From contig NZ_JAINRD010000011.1 of assembly GCF_020400605.1 (NCBI RefSeq), positions 166,882 through 230,881 of the forward strand: a stretch of DNA of 64,000 nucleotides. Reading direction: 5' to 3'. Below, piece by piece: positions 33,550 to 42,129 of this stretch (the first letter of the stretch is position 1; each line of letters starts with the position of its first letter). The notes below the pieces were generated by a model. It did no database searches. It worked only from the letters and a program-made list of their open reading frames with translations, and was not told where the DNA came from. The translations under genes were made by a program, and so were the position numbers. The DNA is from Streptomyces aculeolatus. Its GTDB lineage: Bacteria > Actinomycetota > Actinomycetes > Streptomycetales > Streptomycetaceae.

Positions 33550-33596
33550 GTGCACCCGCATCCCTCCGTACCGCGTCTTCGTTGCACGAGTGTGCA
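33550..33596. promoter_or_regulatory. GTGCAC repeat and TGCAC-N4-GTGCA inverted repeat
   Basis: GTGCAC lies at 33550-33555. TGCAC (33583-33587) and GTGCA (33592-33596) form an inverted repeat with a 4-nt spacer. All are just upstream of the small protein gene at 33619. Possible operator; regulator unknown. Confidence 0.4.
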
Positions 33597-33618
33597 CCGA
33601 TACCACGCGATTCCCGGC

Positions 33619-33846
33619 ATGCGTCCCGCCCACGAGCCCCACGCGGCCGCCCGCCCCTCGGGGACGCCGATCTACGACGCCCTGTTCGCCGAGTACCGCC
33701 GGCTCTTCCGGGCGCTGCCCGGGGACCGGTCCGGCGAGGAGCAGCTCCGCTTCGACGCGATCATGAACGCCCGCCCCTCACTGCCGTCCACGGGGCGGCT
33801 GCGGTCGCACCTCCACGTGCACCGCCACCGCGCGGCCGACGACTGA
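33619..33846 (+). CDS. Small conserved protein upstream of der
   Basis: A 75-aa basic, His-rich protein (MRPAHEPHAAARPSGTPI, then YDALFAEYRRLFRALPGDRSGEEQLRF, ending LHVHRHRAADD). I recognise it only as a short protein usually found beside der in Streptomyces. The central part is a likely amphipathic helix. No signal peptide, membrane helix or known motif is visible. The ATG lacks a strong ribosome-binding site. It is convergent with der, and the gap between them holds an unusual repeat hairpin. Confidence 0.65.
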   Translation: MRPAHEPHAAARPSGTPIYDALFAEYRRLFRALPGDRSGEEQLRFDAIMNARPSLPSTGRLRSHLHVHRHRAADD

Positions 33847-33860
33847 CGCCGGCCGCCTCC

Positions 33861-33911
33861 GTGCCGCGTACCCGCAAGGCACGTACGCGGCACGCGCGTA
33901 CGCGGCACGCG
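33861..33911. terminator. Hairpin with duplicated right arm between convergent genes
   Basis: GTGCCGCGTAC (33861-33871) can pair with GTACGCGGCAC at 33883-33893 or with its copy at 33898-33908. The copies belong to a perfect 15-nt tandem repeat, CGTACGCGGCACGCG, at 33882-33896 and 33897-33911. It probably ends both transcripts. Confidence 0.6.
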
Positions 33912-33933
33912 CACCCGTCCGGAGCCGGGGCCG

Positions 33934-35424
33934 CTACTTCTTGCGGCCCCGCTTCTCCCGCACCCGTACCGAAATGCGGATCGGGCTGCCCTCGAAGCCG
34001 AACTCCTCGCGCAGCCGCCGCTCGATGAAGCGCCGGTAGTTCGCCTCGATGAACCCCGAGGCGAAGAGCACGAACCGCGGCGGCCTCGTGCCCGCCTGGG
34101 TGCCGAAGAGGATCCGCGGCTGCTTGCCGCCGCGCACCGGGTGCGGCTGCCCGGCCACCAGCTCGCCGAGGAAGGCGTTGAGCCTGCCGGTCGGCACCCG
34201 CGTCTCCCAGCCCGCCAGCGCCGTCTCCAGCGCGGGCACCAGCTTCTCCATGTGCCGTCCGGTACGGGCCGAGACGTTGACCCGCGGTGCCCACTGCACC
34301 TGCACGAGGTCGCGCTCGATCTCGCGCTCCAGGTAGAACCGGCGCTCGTCGTCCAGCAGGTCCCACTTGTTGTAGGCGATGACCAGGGCCCGACCGGCGT
34401 CGACGGCCATGGAGATGATCCGGGTGTCCTGCACGGCCAGCGTCTCGCCGGCGTCCACGAGGACGACCGCGACCTCCGCCTTCTCCAGCGCCGCGGCGGT
34501 GCGCAGCGAGGCGTAGTAGTCGGCGCCCTCCTGGAGGTGGACCCGCCGCCGGATGCCGGCGGTGTCGACGAACCGCCAGGTCTTCCCGCCCAGTTGGATC
34601 AGCTCGTCCACCGGGTCCCGGGTGGTGCCCGCGACGTCGTCCACGACGACGCGGTCCTCCTTGGCGAGCTTGTTGAGCATCGACGACTTGCCGACGTTCG
34701 GCCGCCCGATGAGCGCCACCCGGCGCGGCCCGCCTAGCCCGTCGCCGAACGACTGCGCGGGCGCGTCCGGGAGCACATCGAGCACCGCGTCGAGCATGTC
34801 GCCGGTGCCGCGGCCGTGCAGCGCGGAGACCGGGTGGGGCTCGCCGAGGCCGAGCGACCACAGGTACGCCGCCTCCGCCTCGCCGGACTGCCCGTCGACC
34901 TTGTTGGCGCAGAGCACCACCGGCTTGCCGGCCCGGCGCAGCATCTTCACGACGGCCTCGTCGGTGTCCGTGGCGCCCGTCTGCGTGTCCACGACGAAGA
35001 CGACGGCGTCCGCGGCCTCCACCGCGAACTCGGCCTGCGCCGCCACGGAGGCGTGGATGCCGAGCACGTCCTGCTCCCAGCCGCCGGTGTCGACGACCTT
35101 GAAGCGGCGGCCCGCCCACTCTGCCTCGTACGACACGCGGTCGCGGGTGACGCCGGGGCGGTCCTCCACGACGGCCTCGCGGCGGCCGATGATGCGGTTC
35201 ACCAGAGTCGACTTGCCGACGTTCGGACGGCCGACGACGGCCACCACGGGCAACGGGCCGTGCCCGGCCCGCGCGAGGTCGCCCTCGACCTCGTCGAGGT
35301 CGAAGCCCTCCTCGGCGGCCAGCTCCATGAACTCGGCGTACTCGGCGTCGCCCAGCTCCCCGTGCTCGTCGCCGTGGGGCGCGCCGTCCGGGCCCTGCTC
35401 CGGGGAGATGCCGGTCTCGCTCAT
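33934..35424 (-). CDS. der: Ribosome-assembly GTPase Der (EngA)
   Basis: The 496-aa protein has an acidic N-terminal extension of about 60 residues and two tandem GTPase domains. Domain 1 has GRPNVGKSTLVNRI, DTGGWE and NKVD. Domain 2 has GRPNVGKSSMLNKL, DTAGIRRR and NKWDLL. A KH-like domain ends in RFIERRLREEFGFEGSPIRI and a basic KRGRKK tail. Der helps 50S subunit maturation. ATG 35424 is chosen because GAGGA lies 5 nt upstream; a GTG directly before it is too close. plsC and cmk lie upstream on the same strand. Confidence 0.97.
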   Translation of the reverse strand: MSETGISPEQGPDGAPHGDEHGELGDAEYAEFMELAAEEGFDLDEVEGDLARAGHGPLPVVAVVGRPNVGKSTLVNRIIGRREAVVEDRPGVTRDRVSYEAEWAGRRFKVVDTGGWEQDVLGIHASVAAQAEFAVEAADAVVFVVDTQTGATDTDEAVVKMLRRAGKPVVLCANKVDGQSGEAEAAYLWSLGLGEPHPVSALHGRGTGDMLDAVLDVLPDAPAQSFGDGLGGPRRVALIGRPNVGKSSMLNKLAKEDRVVVDDVAGTTRDPVDELIQLGGKTWRFVDTAGIRRRVHLQEGADYYASLRTAAALEKAEVAVVLVDAGETLAVQDTRIISMAVDAGRALVIAYNKWDLLDDERRFYLEREIERDLVQVQWAPRVNVSARTGRHMEKLVPALETALAGWETRVPTGRLNAFLGELVAGQPHPVRGGKQPRILFGTQAGTRPPRFVLFASGFIEANYRRFIERRLREEFGFEGSPIRISVRVREKRGRKK

Positions 35425-35504
35425 CACGTTCCTCGTCCTTGCGTTTCTCGGCCGCGTACGGCCCGGTGGCCGGGCCCGCGGCCTTCACGTCTGGTCTGGC
35501 GGCC

Positions 35505-36164
35505 CTAGCGGCCGGTGTCCCGCCTGGCGGCGGCCAGGTGCGCGGTCAGCCGGTCCTGGATGCGCAGCGTCGCCTCGTCCATCGCCTTGCGGGTACGCCG
35601 CCCGTCCGGCGACCCGGCCTGGAAGGGCTCGCCGAAGACGATGTCCACGTGCGAGCGCACCGGCGGCAGCGCCTTGACCACGCGGCTGCGCCGCTCCGCG
35701 GTGCCCAGCACCGCGACCGGCACCACCGGGGCACCGGAGCGCACCGCGAAGTACGCGAGGCCCGCGCGGATCGAGGAGAAGTCGCCCTCTCCCCTGCTGC
35801 CCTCGGGGAAGATCCCGAGCACGCCGCCTTCGTCCAGCACCCCGAGCGCGCGGGTGATCGCCGCCCGGTCGGCCGTCGTGCGGTCGATGGCCACCTGTCC
35901 GATGGTACGCAGGTACCAGCCGACGATCCCGACGAACGCCTCCTGCTTGATCAGGAAGTGCACCGGCCGCGGCGAGGTGCCCATGAGCAGCGGGCCGTCG
36001 ACGTTGTGGGAGTGGTTCCCGGCCAGGATCACGGGCCCGCTGGCAGGCATCCGCCAGGCGCCGAGTATCCGCGGCCTGAAGTAGCCGTGCATGACGGGCG
36101 CGGACATCCGCCGCCCGACGAGCGCACCCCGTGTCTCCGGCACCGCGCCGGCCGGTTGGGTCAC
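35505..36164 (-). CDS. 1-acyl-sn-glycerol-3-phosphate acyltransferase (PlsC-like)
   Basis: This 219-aa membrane-associated enzyme has the acyltransferase motifs N-H-x4-D (NHSHNVDGPL near residue 54), FLIKQEAF, and FPEGSRG (near 117, substrate phosphate binding), then PVVPVAV. It should add a fatty acyl chain to lysophosphatidate in phospholipid synthesis. The GTG start overlaps the cmk stop codon (GTGA), so the two are co-translated, an arrangement conserved in Streptomyces. der follows about 80 nt downstream. Confidence 0.92.
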   Translation of the reverse strand: MTQPAGAVPETRGALVGRRMSAPVMHGYFRPRILGAWRMPASGPVILAGNHSHNVDGPLLMGTSPRPVHFLIKQEAFVGIVGWYLRTIGQVAIDRTTADRAAITRALGVLDEGGVLGIFPEGSRGEGDFSSIRAGLAYFAVRSGAPVVPVAVLGTAERRSRVVKALPPVRSHVDIVFGEPFQAGSPDGRRTRKAMDEATLRIQDRLTAHLAAARRDTGR

Positions 36165-36871
36165 CGACCCTGCTGCTTCTCTTCGACGAGGGTCACGACG
36201 TACTGGATGACCTGCTCCAGGGTCAGTTCCGTCGTGTCCACCTCGGTGGCGTCCCCGGCCTTGGCGAGTGGCGAGACCTTGCGGCCGGAGTCCGCGGCGT
36301 CGCGCCGGGCCAGCGACGCCTGCGTGGCCGCCAGGTCGCGGGCGTCCTTGCCCTTCAGCTCGCCGCTGCGGCGGGCGGCCCGTACCTCCTCGGAGGCCGT
36401 GAGGAAGATCTTCACGTCCGCGTCCGGCAGCACGGTCGTGCCGATGTCCCGGCCCTCGACCACGATCCCGCCGCTCTTCACGGACTGGGCCGCGATCGAG
36501 CGCTGCAGGGCGGTGATCCGCGTCCGCACCTCCGGCACCGCGCTGACGGCGCTGACCGCCGCGGTGACCTCCTGGGTACGGATCGGGCCCGCGGCGTCCG
36601 CGCCGTCCACGGTGATCGTGGGCGCCCCCGGGTCGGTGCCGGAGACGATCTGCGGCTTCTCGGCGGCGGCGGCGATGGCCGCGGCGTCTGCCACGTCCAC
36701 GCCGTTGCCCAGCATCCACCAGGCGGCCGCCCGGTACTGGGCGCCGGTGTCGAGGTAGCGCAGGCCGAGCCGGGCGGCGACGGCCCGGGACGTGCTCGAC
36801 TTGCCCGTGCCGGCGGGGCCGTCGATGGCGACGATCACGGGGGCCCGCTGGGCCTTGGCAGCGCTGTCCAC
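36161..36871 (-). CDS. cmk: Cytidylate (CMP/dCMP) kinase
   Basis: The 236-aa enzyme phosphorylates CMP and dCMP. It has the P-loop AIDGPAGTGKSSTSRAVA (about residues 14-30), LRYLDTGAQYRAAAW, VVEGRDIGTTVLPDADVKIFLTASEEVRA (CMP binding and lid) and DxTELTLEQVIQYVV near the end. It begins with GTG. plsC overlaps its stop by 4 nt. tyrA lies 88 nt upstream on the same strand, so a longer transcript is possible. Confidence 0.95.
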   Translation of the reverse strand: MDSAAKAQRAPVIVAIDGPAGTGKSSTSRAVAARLGLRYLDTGAQYRAAAWWMLGNGVDVADAAAIAAAAEKPQIVSGTDPGAPTITVDGADAAGPIRTQEVTAAVSAVSAVPEVRTRITALQRSIAAQSVKSGGIVVEGRDIGTTVLPDADVKIFLTASEEVRAARRSGELKGKDARDLAATQASLARRDAADSGRKVSPLAKAGDATEVDTTELTLEQVIQYVVTLVEEKQQGR

Positions 36872-36959
36872 GGGGCGAACGACACCCTTCCTCAGGTCTA
36901 CGACGGAGTAAAGCCGAACTCGTGCGGCACTAGATTACTGCCACCTTCCCGGGCCCCAA

Positions 36960-38045
36960 TCACTGCCTCAGGGGCCACCCGCGCTCCCGCAGCGCGGTGG
37001 TGAGCGCGTGCGCGGCCGGCGGCTCGACCATGAGCTGCACCCGGCCCGCCTGCTGCCCGGTGGCGTGCTCGATGCGGACGTCCTCGATGTTGACCCCGGC
37101 CGCCCCGGCGTCGGCGAAGATCCGGGCCAGCTCGCCCGGCCGGTCGCCGATGAGCACGGTGACGGTCTCGTAGTCCGCGGGGGCGGCGCCGTGCTTGCCG
37201 GGCACCCGCTCGCGGCCCGCGCTGCCGCGGCGGAGCACGTCCTCGATGCCGGCCGCGCCGGTGCGGCGCTTGGCGTCGTCGGCGGCCTGGAGCGCGCGCA
37301 GCGCCCGTACCGTCTCGTCCAGGTCGGCGGCGACCTCGGCCAGCACCTCGGCGACCGGGCCGGGGTTGGCCGAGAGGATGTCGATCCACATCCCCGGGTC
37401 CGAGGCGGCGATGCGCGTGACGTCCCTGATGCCCTGCCCGCACAGCCGGACCGCGGCCTCCTCGGCGTCCCGGAGCCGGGCGGCCACCATGCTGGAGACG
37501 AGCTGCGGGGTGTGCGAGACGAGGGCGACGGCGCGGTCGTGGGCGTCGGCGTCCATCACCACGGGCACGGCGCGGCAGAGCGCGACCAGCTCCAGCGCGA
37601 GGTTGAGCACCTCGGTGTCGGTGGTCTCCGCCGGGCTCAGCACCCAGGGGCGGCCCTCGAACAGCTCCGCGGTGGCGGCCAGCGGGCCGGAGCGCTCGCT
37701 GCCGGCCATGGGGTGGCTGCCGATGTAGGAGGTGAGGTCGCCGCCCAGCTCTTCGAGGGAGCGGCGGGGCCCGCCCTTGACGCTGGCGACGTCCAGGTAG
37801 CCCCGGGCCGCGCCGCGGCGCTGGGCGTCGGCGAGGGTGCGGCCGGTGAGTGCCGGCGGCACGGCGACGACGGCGAGGTCCACGGGGGCGGCGGGCGGCT
37901 CGTCGGTGCCGGCCCCGAGGGCGGCGGCCGTACGGGCCTGGTCGGTGTTCTCGTCCTGGAGGTGGACCGTGACGCCTCTGCGGGTCAGCGCCAGGGCGGC
38001 GGAGGTGCCGATGAGGCCGGTGCCGATGACGAGGGCGGTACGCAC
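36960..38045 (-). CDS. tyrA: Prephenate dehydrogenase with C-terminal ACT-like domain
   Basis: This 361-aa enzyme oxidises prephenate to 4-hydroxyphenylpyruvate in tyrosine synthesis. The N-terminus has the NAD-binding motif VIGTGLIGTSAAL (residues 5-17). The catalytic His is in YIGSHPMAGSERSG near 115, and VALVSHTPQLVSS follows near 172. The last 75 residues (VTVLIGDRPGELARIFADAGAAGVNIEDVRIEH) form an ACT domain, the likely site of feedback control by tyrosine. The GTG start is six bases after a TATCCT box. Confidence 0.94.
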   Translation of the reverse strand: MRTALVIGTGLIGTSAALALTRRGVTVHLQDENTDQARTAAALGAGTDEPPAAPVDLAVVAVPPALTGRTLADAQRRGAARGYLDVASVKGGPRRSLEELGGDLTSYIGSHPMAGSERSGPLAATAELFEGRPWVLSPAETTDTEVLNLALELVALCRAVPVVMDADAHDRAVALVSHTPQLVSSMVAARLRDAEEAAVRLCGQGIRDVTRIAASDPGMWIDILSANPGPVAEVLAEVAADLDETVRALRALQAADDAKRRTGAAGIEDVLRRGSAGRERVPGKHGAAPADYETVTVLIGDRPGELARIFADAGAAGVNIEDVRIEHATGQQAGRVQLMVEPPAAHALTTALRERGWPLRQ

Positions 38046-38057
38046 GGCGCAAGGATA
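38046..38057 (-). promoter_or_regulatory. Leaderless promoter of tyrA
   Basis: On the minus strand TATCCT (38052-38057) is followed by 6 nt and GTG at 38045. No ribosome-binding site is present. Confidence 0.5.
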
Positions 38058-38168
38058 CGCGGCGGCCGCCCCGCGGGGCGCGGGGAGGCCGCCGGACGCC
38101 GTGCGGCGGCCGTACGGGCGGTGCCGGCGTCGAGGGCTACGGGCGTACGGGCCCGCGGCCCCCGGCCG

Positions 38169-39215
38169 TCAGAGCCCGACCTCCTTCATCAGCATCCCGA
38201 CCTCGGTGTTGGTCAGCCGCCGCAGCCAGCCCGACTTCTGGTCGCCCAGCGCGATCGGGCCGAAGCGGGTCCGTACCAGCTTGTCGACCGGGAAGCCCGC
38301 CTCGGAGAGCATCCGCCGCACGATGTGCTTGCGGCCCTCGTGCAGCACCACCTCGACCAGGTAGTTCTTGCCGGTGTTCTCCACCACCCGGAAGTCGTCG
38401 GCCTTGGCGTAGCCGTCGTCGAGCTGGATGCCGCTCTTCAGCCGCTTGCCCAGGTCGCGCGGGAGCGGGCCCTGGATGGCGGCGAGGTAGGTCTTCTTCA
38501 CGCCGTAGCGGGGGTGGGTGAGGCGGTGGGCCAGCTCGCCGTGGTTGGTGAGCAGGATGATGCCCTCGGTCTCGGTGTCCAGGCGGCCGACGTGGAAGAG
38601 CCGGGTCTCGCGGTTGTCCACGTAGTCGCCGAGGTTCTGCCGGCCCTCGGGGTCGTCCATGGAGGAGACGACGCCGACGGGCTTGTTGAGGGCGAAGAAG
38701 AGGTACGACTGCGTGGCCACCGTCAGCCCGTCGACCTTGATCTCGTCCTTCTCCGGGTCGACGCGCAGCCCCTGCTCCCTGACGATGCGCCCGTTGACCT
38801 CCACCCGCGCCTGCTCGATCAGCTCCTCGCAGGCGCGCCGCGAGCCCATGCCGGCGCGCGCCAGCACCTTCTGCAGCCGCTCGCCCTCCTGCTCGCCGAA
38901 CGTCTTGGGCAGCGCGCGCTGCGGCTTGTCGTGCCGGGCCCTGGTCCGCTCCTCCAACTGCGCGTCGTACTCACGGGAGCGCGCGGGCCTGTTCGGCGCG
39001 CCGCCGCGCCCCCGCCCCCCCTTCCCCGGGCCGCCCGGGCGCTCGCCCTGGGGGGCACCGGACTTCTCGTACCGCCGCTCCTCGGGGCGGGGGCGTCCCC
39101 GCTCGTCGGAGCGGGGACGGCCCTGCCGGCGCTGTTGCGCGTCGCGCTTGCCGCCCGCCCCCCGGGGGTCGGAGCCCGAGGGCTTCCTGCTGTTCCTGCC
39201 GCCGCTGCTTCGCAT
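38169..39215 (-). CDS. rluB: 23S rRNA pseudouridine synthase, RluB family
   Basis: The 348-aa enzyme begins with about 105 disordered Arg/Gly/Pro/Ser-rich residues. An S4 RNA-binding domain follows (RLQKVLARAGMGSRRACEELIEQARVEVNG), then the RsuA/RluB catalytic domain with the Asp in GRLDTETEGIILLTNHG, and YGVKKTYLA. It converts uridine to pseudouridine in rRNA. It lies 22 nt downstream of scpB on the same strand, an order conserved across many Gram-positive bacteria. Confidence 0.93.
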   Translation of the reverse strand: MRSSGGRNSRKPSGSDPRGAGGKRDAQQRRQGRPRSDERGRPRPEERRYEKSGAPQGERPGGPGKGGRGRGGAPNRPARSREYDAQLEERTRARHDKPQRALPKTFGEQEGERLQKVLARAGMGSRRACEELIEQARVEVNGRIVREQGLRVDPEKDEIKVDGLTVATQSYLFFALNKPVGVVSSMDDPEGRQNLGDYVDNRETRLFHVGRLDTETEGIILLTNHGELAHRLTHPRYGVKKTYLAAIQGPLPRDLGKRLKSGIQLDDGYAKADDFRVVENTGKNYLVEVVLHEGRKHIVRRMLSEAGFPVDKLVRTRFGPIALGDQKSGWLRRLTNTEVGMLMKEVGL

Positions 39216-39237
39216 CTACCGTCAGTCCGTTGGTTGG

Positions 39238-39960
39238 TCAGGTGTCGTCATCCACGTCGAACGACGGGACACCCTCCTGGGACTCGCCCTCCACCGCGGC
39301 CGCGTCCGGGAGGAACGGGGCCAGCTCGGGGAGCTCGTCCAGGCCGCGCAGGCCCATCCGCTCCAGGAAGTAGTTCGTCGTCCTGTACAGGATCGCACCT
39401 GTTCCGTCCTCCGTGCCCGCCTCCTCGATAAGCCCGCGCTGGAGGAGCGTGCGCATGACGCCGTCGCAGTTGACTCCGCGGACCGCGGAGACGCGGGAGC
39501 GGGAAACCGGCTGGCGGTACGCGACGACCGCCAGGGTCTCCAGCGCGGCCTGGGTGAGCCGGGACTGCTGGCCGTCGAGGACGAAGCCCTCGACGGCCGG
39601 CGCGTAGGCGGCGCGGGTGTAGAAGCGCCAGCCGCCGGCGACGTGGCGCAGGTCGAAGCCGCGGCCCTGGACGGTGTACTCGTCGGACAGCTCGCGCAGC
39701 GCGTCGGTGATCTCGCGGGGGCGGCGGTCGAGGACCTTGGCCAGGTGGGCGGCGGTGACGGGCTCGTCGACGACCATCAGGACGGCTTCGAGCGCGGGGC
39801 GCAGCGGGAGTCCGGCGGTGGGGCTCGCCTCCTTCGCGTCCCCTGTCTCCGCGTCTGCCTGTACCTGCGCCTCCCCCTCCGCCTCCGGTTCCGTACCCGG
39901 TGCGCCCGCCGCCTCCGCCGCTTCGGGTCCGCCCGCGGCGTCCGCCACTGCGTCGCTCAT
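39238..39960 (-). CDS. scpB: Condensin-associated segregation protein ScpB
   Basis: This 240-aa protein has an acidic N-terminal tail of about 45 residues followed by two winged-helix domains: LRPALEAVLMVVDEPVTAAHLAKVL, then LTQAALETLAVVAYRQPVSRSRVSAVRGVNCDGVMRTLLQRGLIEE. ScpB dimers bind the kleisin ScpA and SMC, helping to compact and separate chromosomes. The ATG overlaps the ScpA stop (ATGA), so the two are coupled. The acidic C-terminus (FDVDDDT) is typical. Confidence 0.95.
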   Translation of the reverse strand: MSDAVADAAGGPEAAEAAGAPGTEPEAEGEAQVQADAETGDAKEASPTAGLPLRPALEAVLMVVDEPVTAAHLAKVLDRRPREITDALRELSDEYTVQGRGFDLRHVAGGWRFYTRAAYAPAVEGFVLDGQQSRLTQAALETLAVVAYRQPVSRSRVSAVRGVNCDGVMRTLLQRGLIEEAGTEDGTGAILYRTTNYFLERMGLRGLDELPELAPFLPDAAAVEGESQEGVPSFDVDDDT

Positions 39961-41267
39961 CGCTCGTCCTCGCCTTCGCCTTCGTTCCGGCCGGCCTCGT
40001 CGGCGTCGCCGGGCGCGGTGTCGAACTCGTCGGTGACCACCGGCACCGCATCCTCCCGCCCCGTCCACCGCACCGTCAGCGGCTCCAGCGCGCCTTCCTG
40101 GTCGAGGGCCACGGCCCGCTCCCGGTACAGCTCCAGCAGCGCCAGGAACCGGGCGACGACGGTCAGCGGGTCGGGGGCGTCGGCGATCAGCTCCTGGAAG
40201 CTGACGGAGCCGTGCTCGCGCAGCCGGGAGACGACGATCTGCGCCTGCTCCTGGACGCTGACGAGCGGGGCGTGGATGTGGTCGACGTAGACCTGCGGCA
40301 CAGGCTTGGGCTGCATCGCCTTGACCGCGAGCCGGGCGAAGCCCTCCGGGCCGATGCTGATGACCACTTCGGGCAGCAGCTCCGCGTGGTGCGGCTCCAG
40401 CCCGACGGTACGGGGGTGGCGCTGCGACTCCTCCTCCAGCCGGCGGTGGAAGATGCCCGCTATCTCCTTGTACGCGCGGTACTGCAGGAGCCGGGCGAAC
40501 AGCAGGTCACGGGCCTCCAGCAGCGCGAGGTCCTCCTCGTCCTCGACCTCGGCGGCGGGCAGCAGACGGGCGGCCTTGAGGTCGAGGAGGGTGGCGGCGA
40601 CGACGAGGAACTCGGTGGTCTGGTCGAGGTCCCAGTCGGGTCCCATGGCGCGGATGTGGGCCATGAAGTCGTCGGTGACGCGGTGCAGGGAGACCTCGGT
40701 GACGTCCAGCTTGTGCTTGGAGATGAGCTGGAGGAGGAGGTCGAAGGGGCCCTCGAAGTTGGCGAGCCGGACCCGGAAGGCGCCGTCGTCGGCGCCGTCG
40801 GCGTCGTCGGCGCCGGTCTCGGGACCGGGTCCCGGGGCGCCGGCGGGAGCGGGTGCGGCGCCGGTCCTGGGCCCGGGGTCGCCGCCGGGCCCGGGGGGCG
40901 GCTCGCTCTCGGCAGGCGCCTCCTCTGCGGGGTCCGTGCCGCCGGGGCCCGCCGGTGCGGGTTCGGTCTCCGGCTCGGGGTCCGGCAGCGGCCCCGGGTC
41001 GGGCTCCGGCGGGGCCGGCGCGGGGGTCGGCTCGTCCGGCCGCGGTGCGGGGCCCGGGATGGGCAGCGGCGGCGCCTCCGGCCCGGGCACGGGCGCCGGT
41101 TCCGGCTGCGGCAGGGGCATCGGCTCGGGGTACGGCTCCCGTACCGGATCCGGTTCCGCGGGCCGCGGAGCGGGCTTGGTGGGCGTCGCGGCGACCCCGG
41201 GGCCGCGGCCGAGGGAGCGCCGGGCGGTACGCGCGGGGCGCTGCGGGTCGTCGTGACTGTCGTCCAT
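39957..41267 (-). CDS. scpA: Kleisin ScpA with long acidic Pro/Glu-rich N-terminus
   Basis: The 436-aa protein has a kleisin core at about 165-405: FRVRLANFEGPFDLLLQLISKHKLDVTEVSLHRVTDDFMAHI at the N-terminal SMC-binding end, LVVAATLLDLKAARLLP, and a C-terminal winged helix (VSFQELIADAPDPLTVVARFLALLELYRERAVAL). It bridges SMC heads. The first 160 residues are low-complexity Pro/Glu/Asp/Ala, much longer than in Bacillus ScpA. The ATG is seven bases after a TACGCT box, so the mRNA may be leaderless. scpB overlaps by 4 nt. Confidence 0.94.
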   Translation of the reverse strand: MDDSHDDPQRPARTARRSLGRGPGVAATPTKPAPRPAEPDPVREPYPEPMPLPQPEPAPVPGPEAPPLPIPGPAPRPDEPTPAPAPPEPDPGPLPDPEPETEPAPAGPGGTDPAEEAPAESEPPPGPGGDPGPRTGAAPAPAGAPGPGPETGADDADGADDGAFRVRLANFEGPFDLLLQLISKHKLDVTEVSLHRVTDDFMAHIRAMGPDWDLDQTTEFLVVAATLLDLKAARLLPAAEVEDEEDLALLEARDLLFARLLQYRAYKEIAGIFHRRLEEESQRHPRTVGLEPHHAELLPEVVISIGPEGFARLAVKAMQPKPVPQVYVDHIHAPLVSVQEQAQIVVSRLREHGSVSFQELIADAPDPLTVVARFLALLELYRERAVALDQEGALEPLTVRWTGREDAVPVVTDEFDTAPGDADEAGRNEGEGEDER

Positions 41268-41280
41268 CGCTCGCAGCGTA
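41268..41280 (-). promoter_or_regulatory. Leaderless promoter of scpA
   Basis: On the minus strand TACGCT (41275-41280) is followed by 7 nt and the ATG at 41267. Confidence 0.5.
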
Positions 41281-41397
41281 TCGCTCGCGGCGGTGCCCGC
41301 CGGGTTGCCGTCCGGCGGGGCGGCGCCCAGGTCATCCGGTACGGGCCGGGCGGCGGCCGAACGGCGCGCCGCGGCCGGGACGTACGGGTGGGGGGTG

Positions 41398-42129
41398 TCA
41401 GCGGCCCCGCAGGCGGCGTACGAGGATGCTCGCGTCGCCGCGCGACTCCAGGTCGGCCAGCACCACCGCGACGGCCTCGCGGACGATCCGGCCGCGGTCC
41501 ACCGCGAGGCCGTGGTCGCCGCGGAGCACGAGCCTGGCGTGCTCCAGGTCCATCAGCTCCTCGGCGGAGACGTAGACCGTGATCTTCTCGTCGTGCCGCT
41601 CGCGGCCGCTGGGCCGCCGCGCCGCGCCGCGGCCCCGGCCGCGCCTGGGCTGGGCCGCCGCGGCGGAACCGCCGCTCTGCCGCGCGGACTTCGTCCGGGC
41701 CTGGGCCGCCGGCTCGCGCTCGCCCTGCCGGGCCCGCCCGCCAGGTGCGGCCTCGGCGCTCGCCTCCCGGCCGCCGTGTTCGGTCGCCTCGGGGTCCCGC
41801 CGCGAAGCGGGGCTGCCCGCGGTGCGCTTGCCGCCCGCCGGGGCCGCCGGTGCGGCCTGGCCGGTGCCCGCGCCGGCCCGGGCGCCGTCGCCGGTGCCTC
41901 CGGGGCCGCCGGGTTCCTCCGCGCCCGCCTCCCCGGCGTCAGCGCCGGGCTCCGCCTCCTGACCGCCTGCCGCCGCCTCGGAGTCGCCCTCGCGGCTCGG
42001 CGCGGGTACCCGCGGACTGCCGCCGGGCGCCTCGCCGTTGGCCCGCTGCCGGTCCGCCTGCGGCGTGGACGACTGGAGCGCGGTCCCCCCGGTGGTGCGG
42101 AAAAGCTCGTCGGCCCCGGGCAGGCTCAC
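41398..42129 (-). CDS. Ribbon-helix-helix-like protein coupled to ParA
   Basis: A 243-aa protein. Residues 1-175 are disordered and rich in Ala, Gly, Glu, Arg and Pro. The last 65 are ordered: KITVYVSAEELMDLEHARLVL, then GRIVREAVAVVLADLESRGD and a basic end (ILVRRLRGR). The strand-helix-helix pattern fits a ribbon-helix-helix DNA-binding fold. I know it only as the conserved protein between scpA and parA in Streptomyces. The GTG start overlaps the parA stop (GTGA). By analogy with plasmid ParA/ParG-type systems it may be the DNA-binding or ATPase-stimulating partner of this ParA. That is inference. Confidence 0.75.
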   Translation of the reverse strand: MSLPGADELFRTTGGTALQSSTPQADRQRANGEAPGGSPRVPAPSREGDSEAAAGGQEAEPGADAGEAGAEEPGGPGGTGDGARAGAGTGQAAPAAPAGGKRTAGSPASRRDPEATEHGGREASAEAAPGGRARQGEREPAAQARTKSARQSGGSAAAAQPRRGRGRGAARRPSGRERHDEKITVYVSAEELMDLEHARLVLRGDHGLAVDRGRIVREAVAVVLADLESRGDASILVRRLRGR

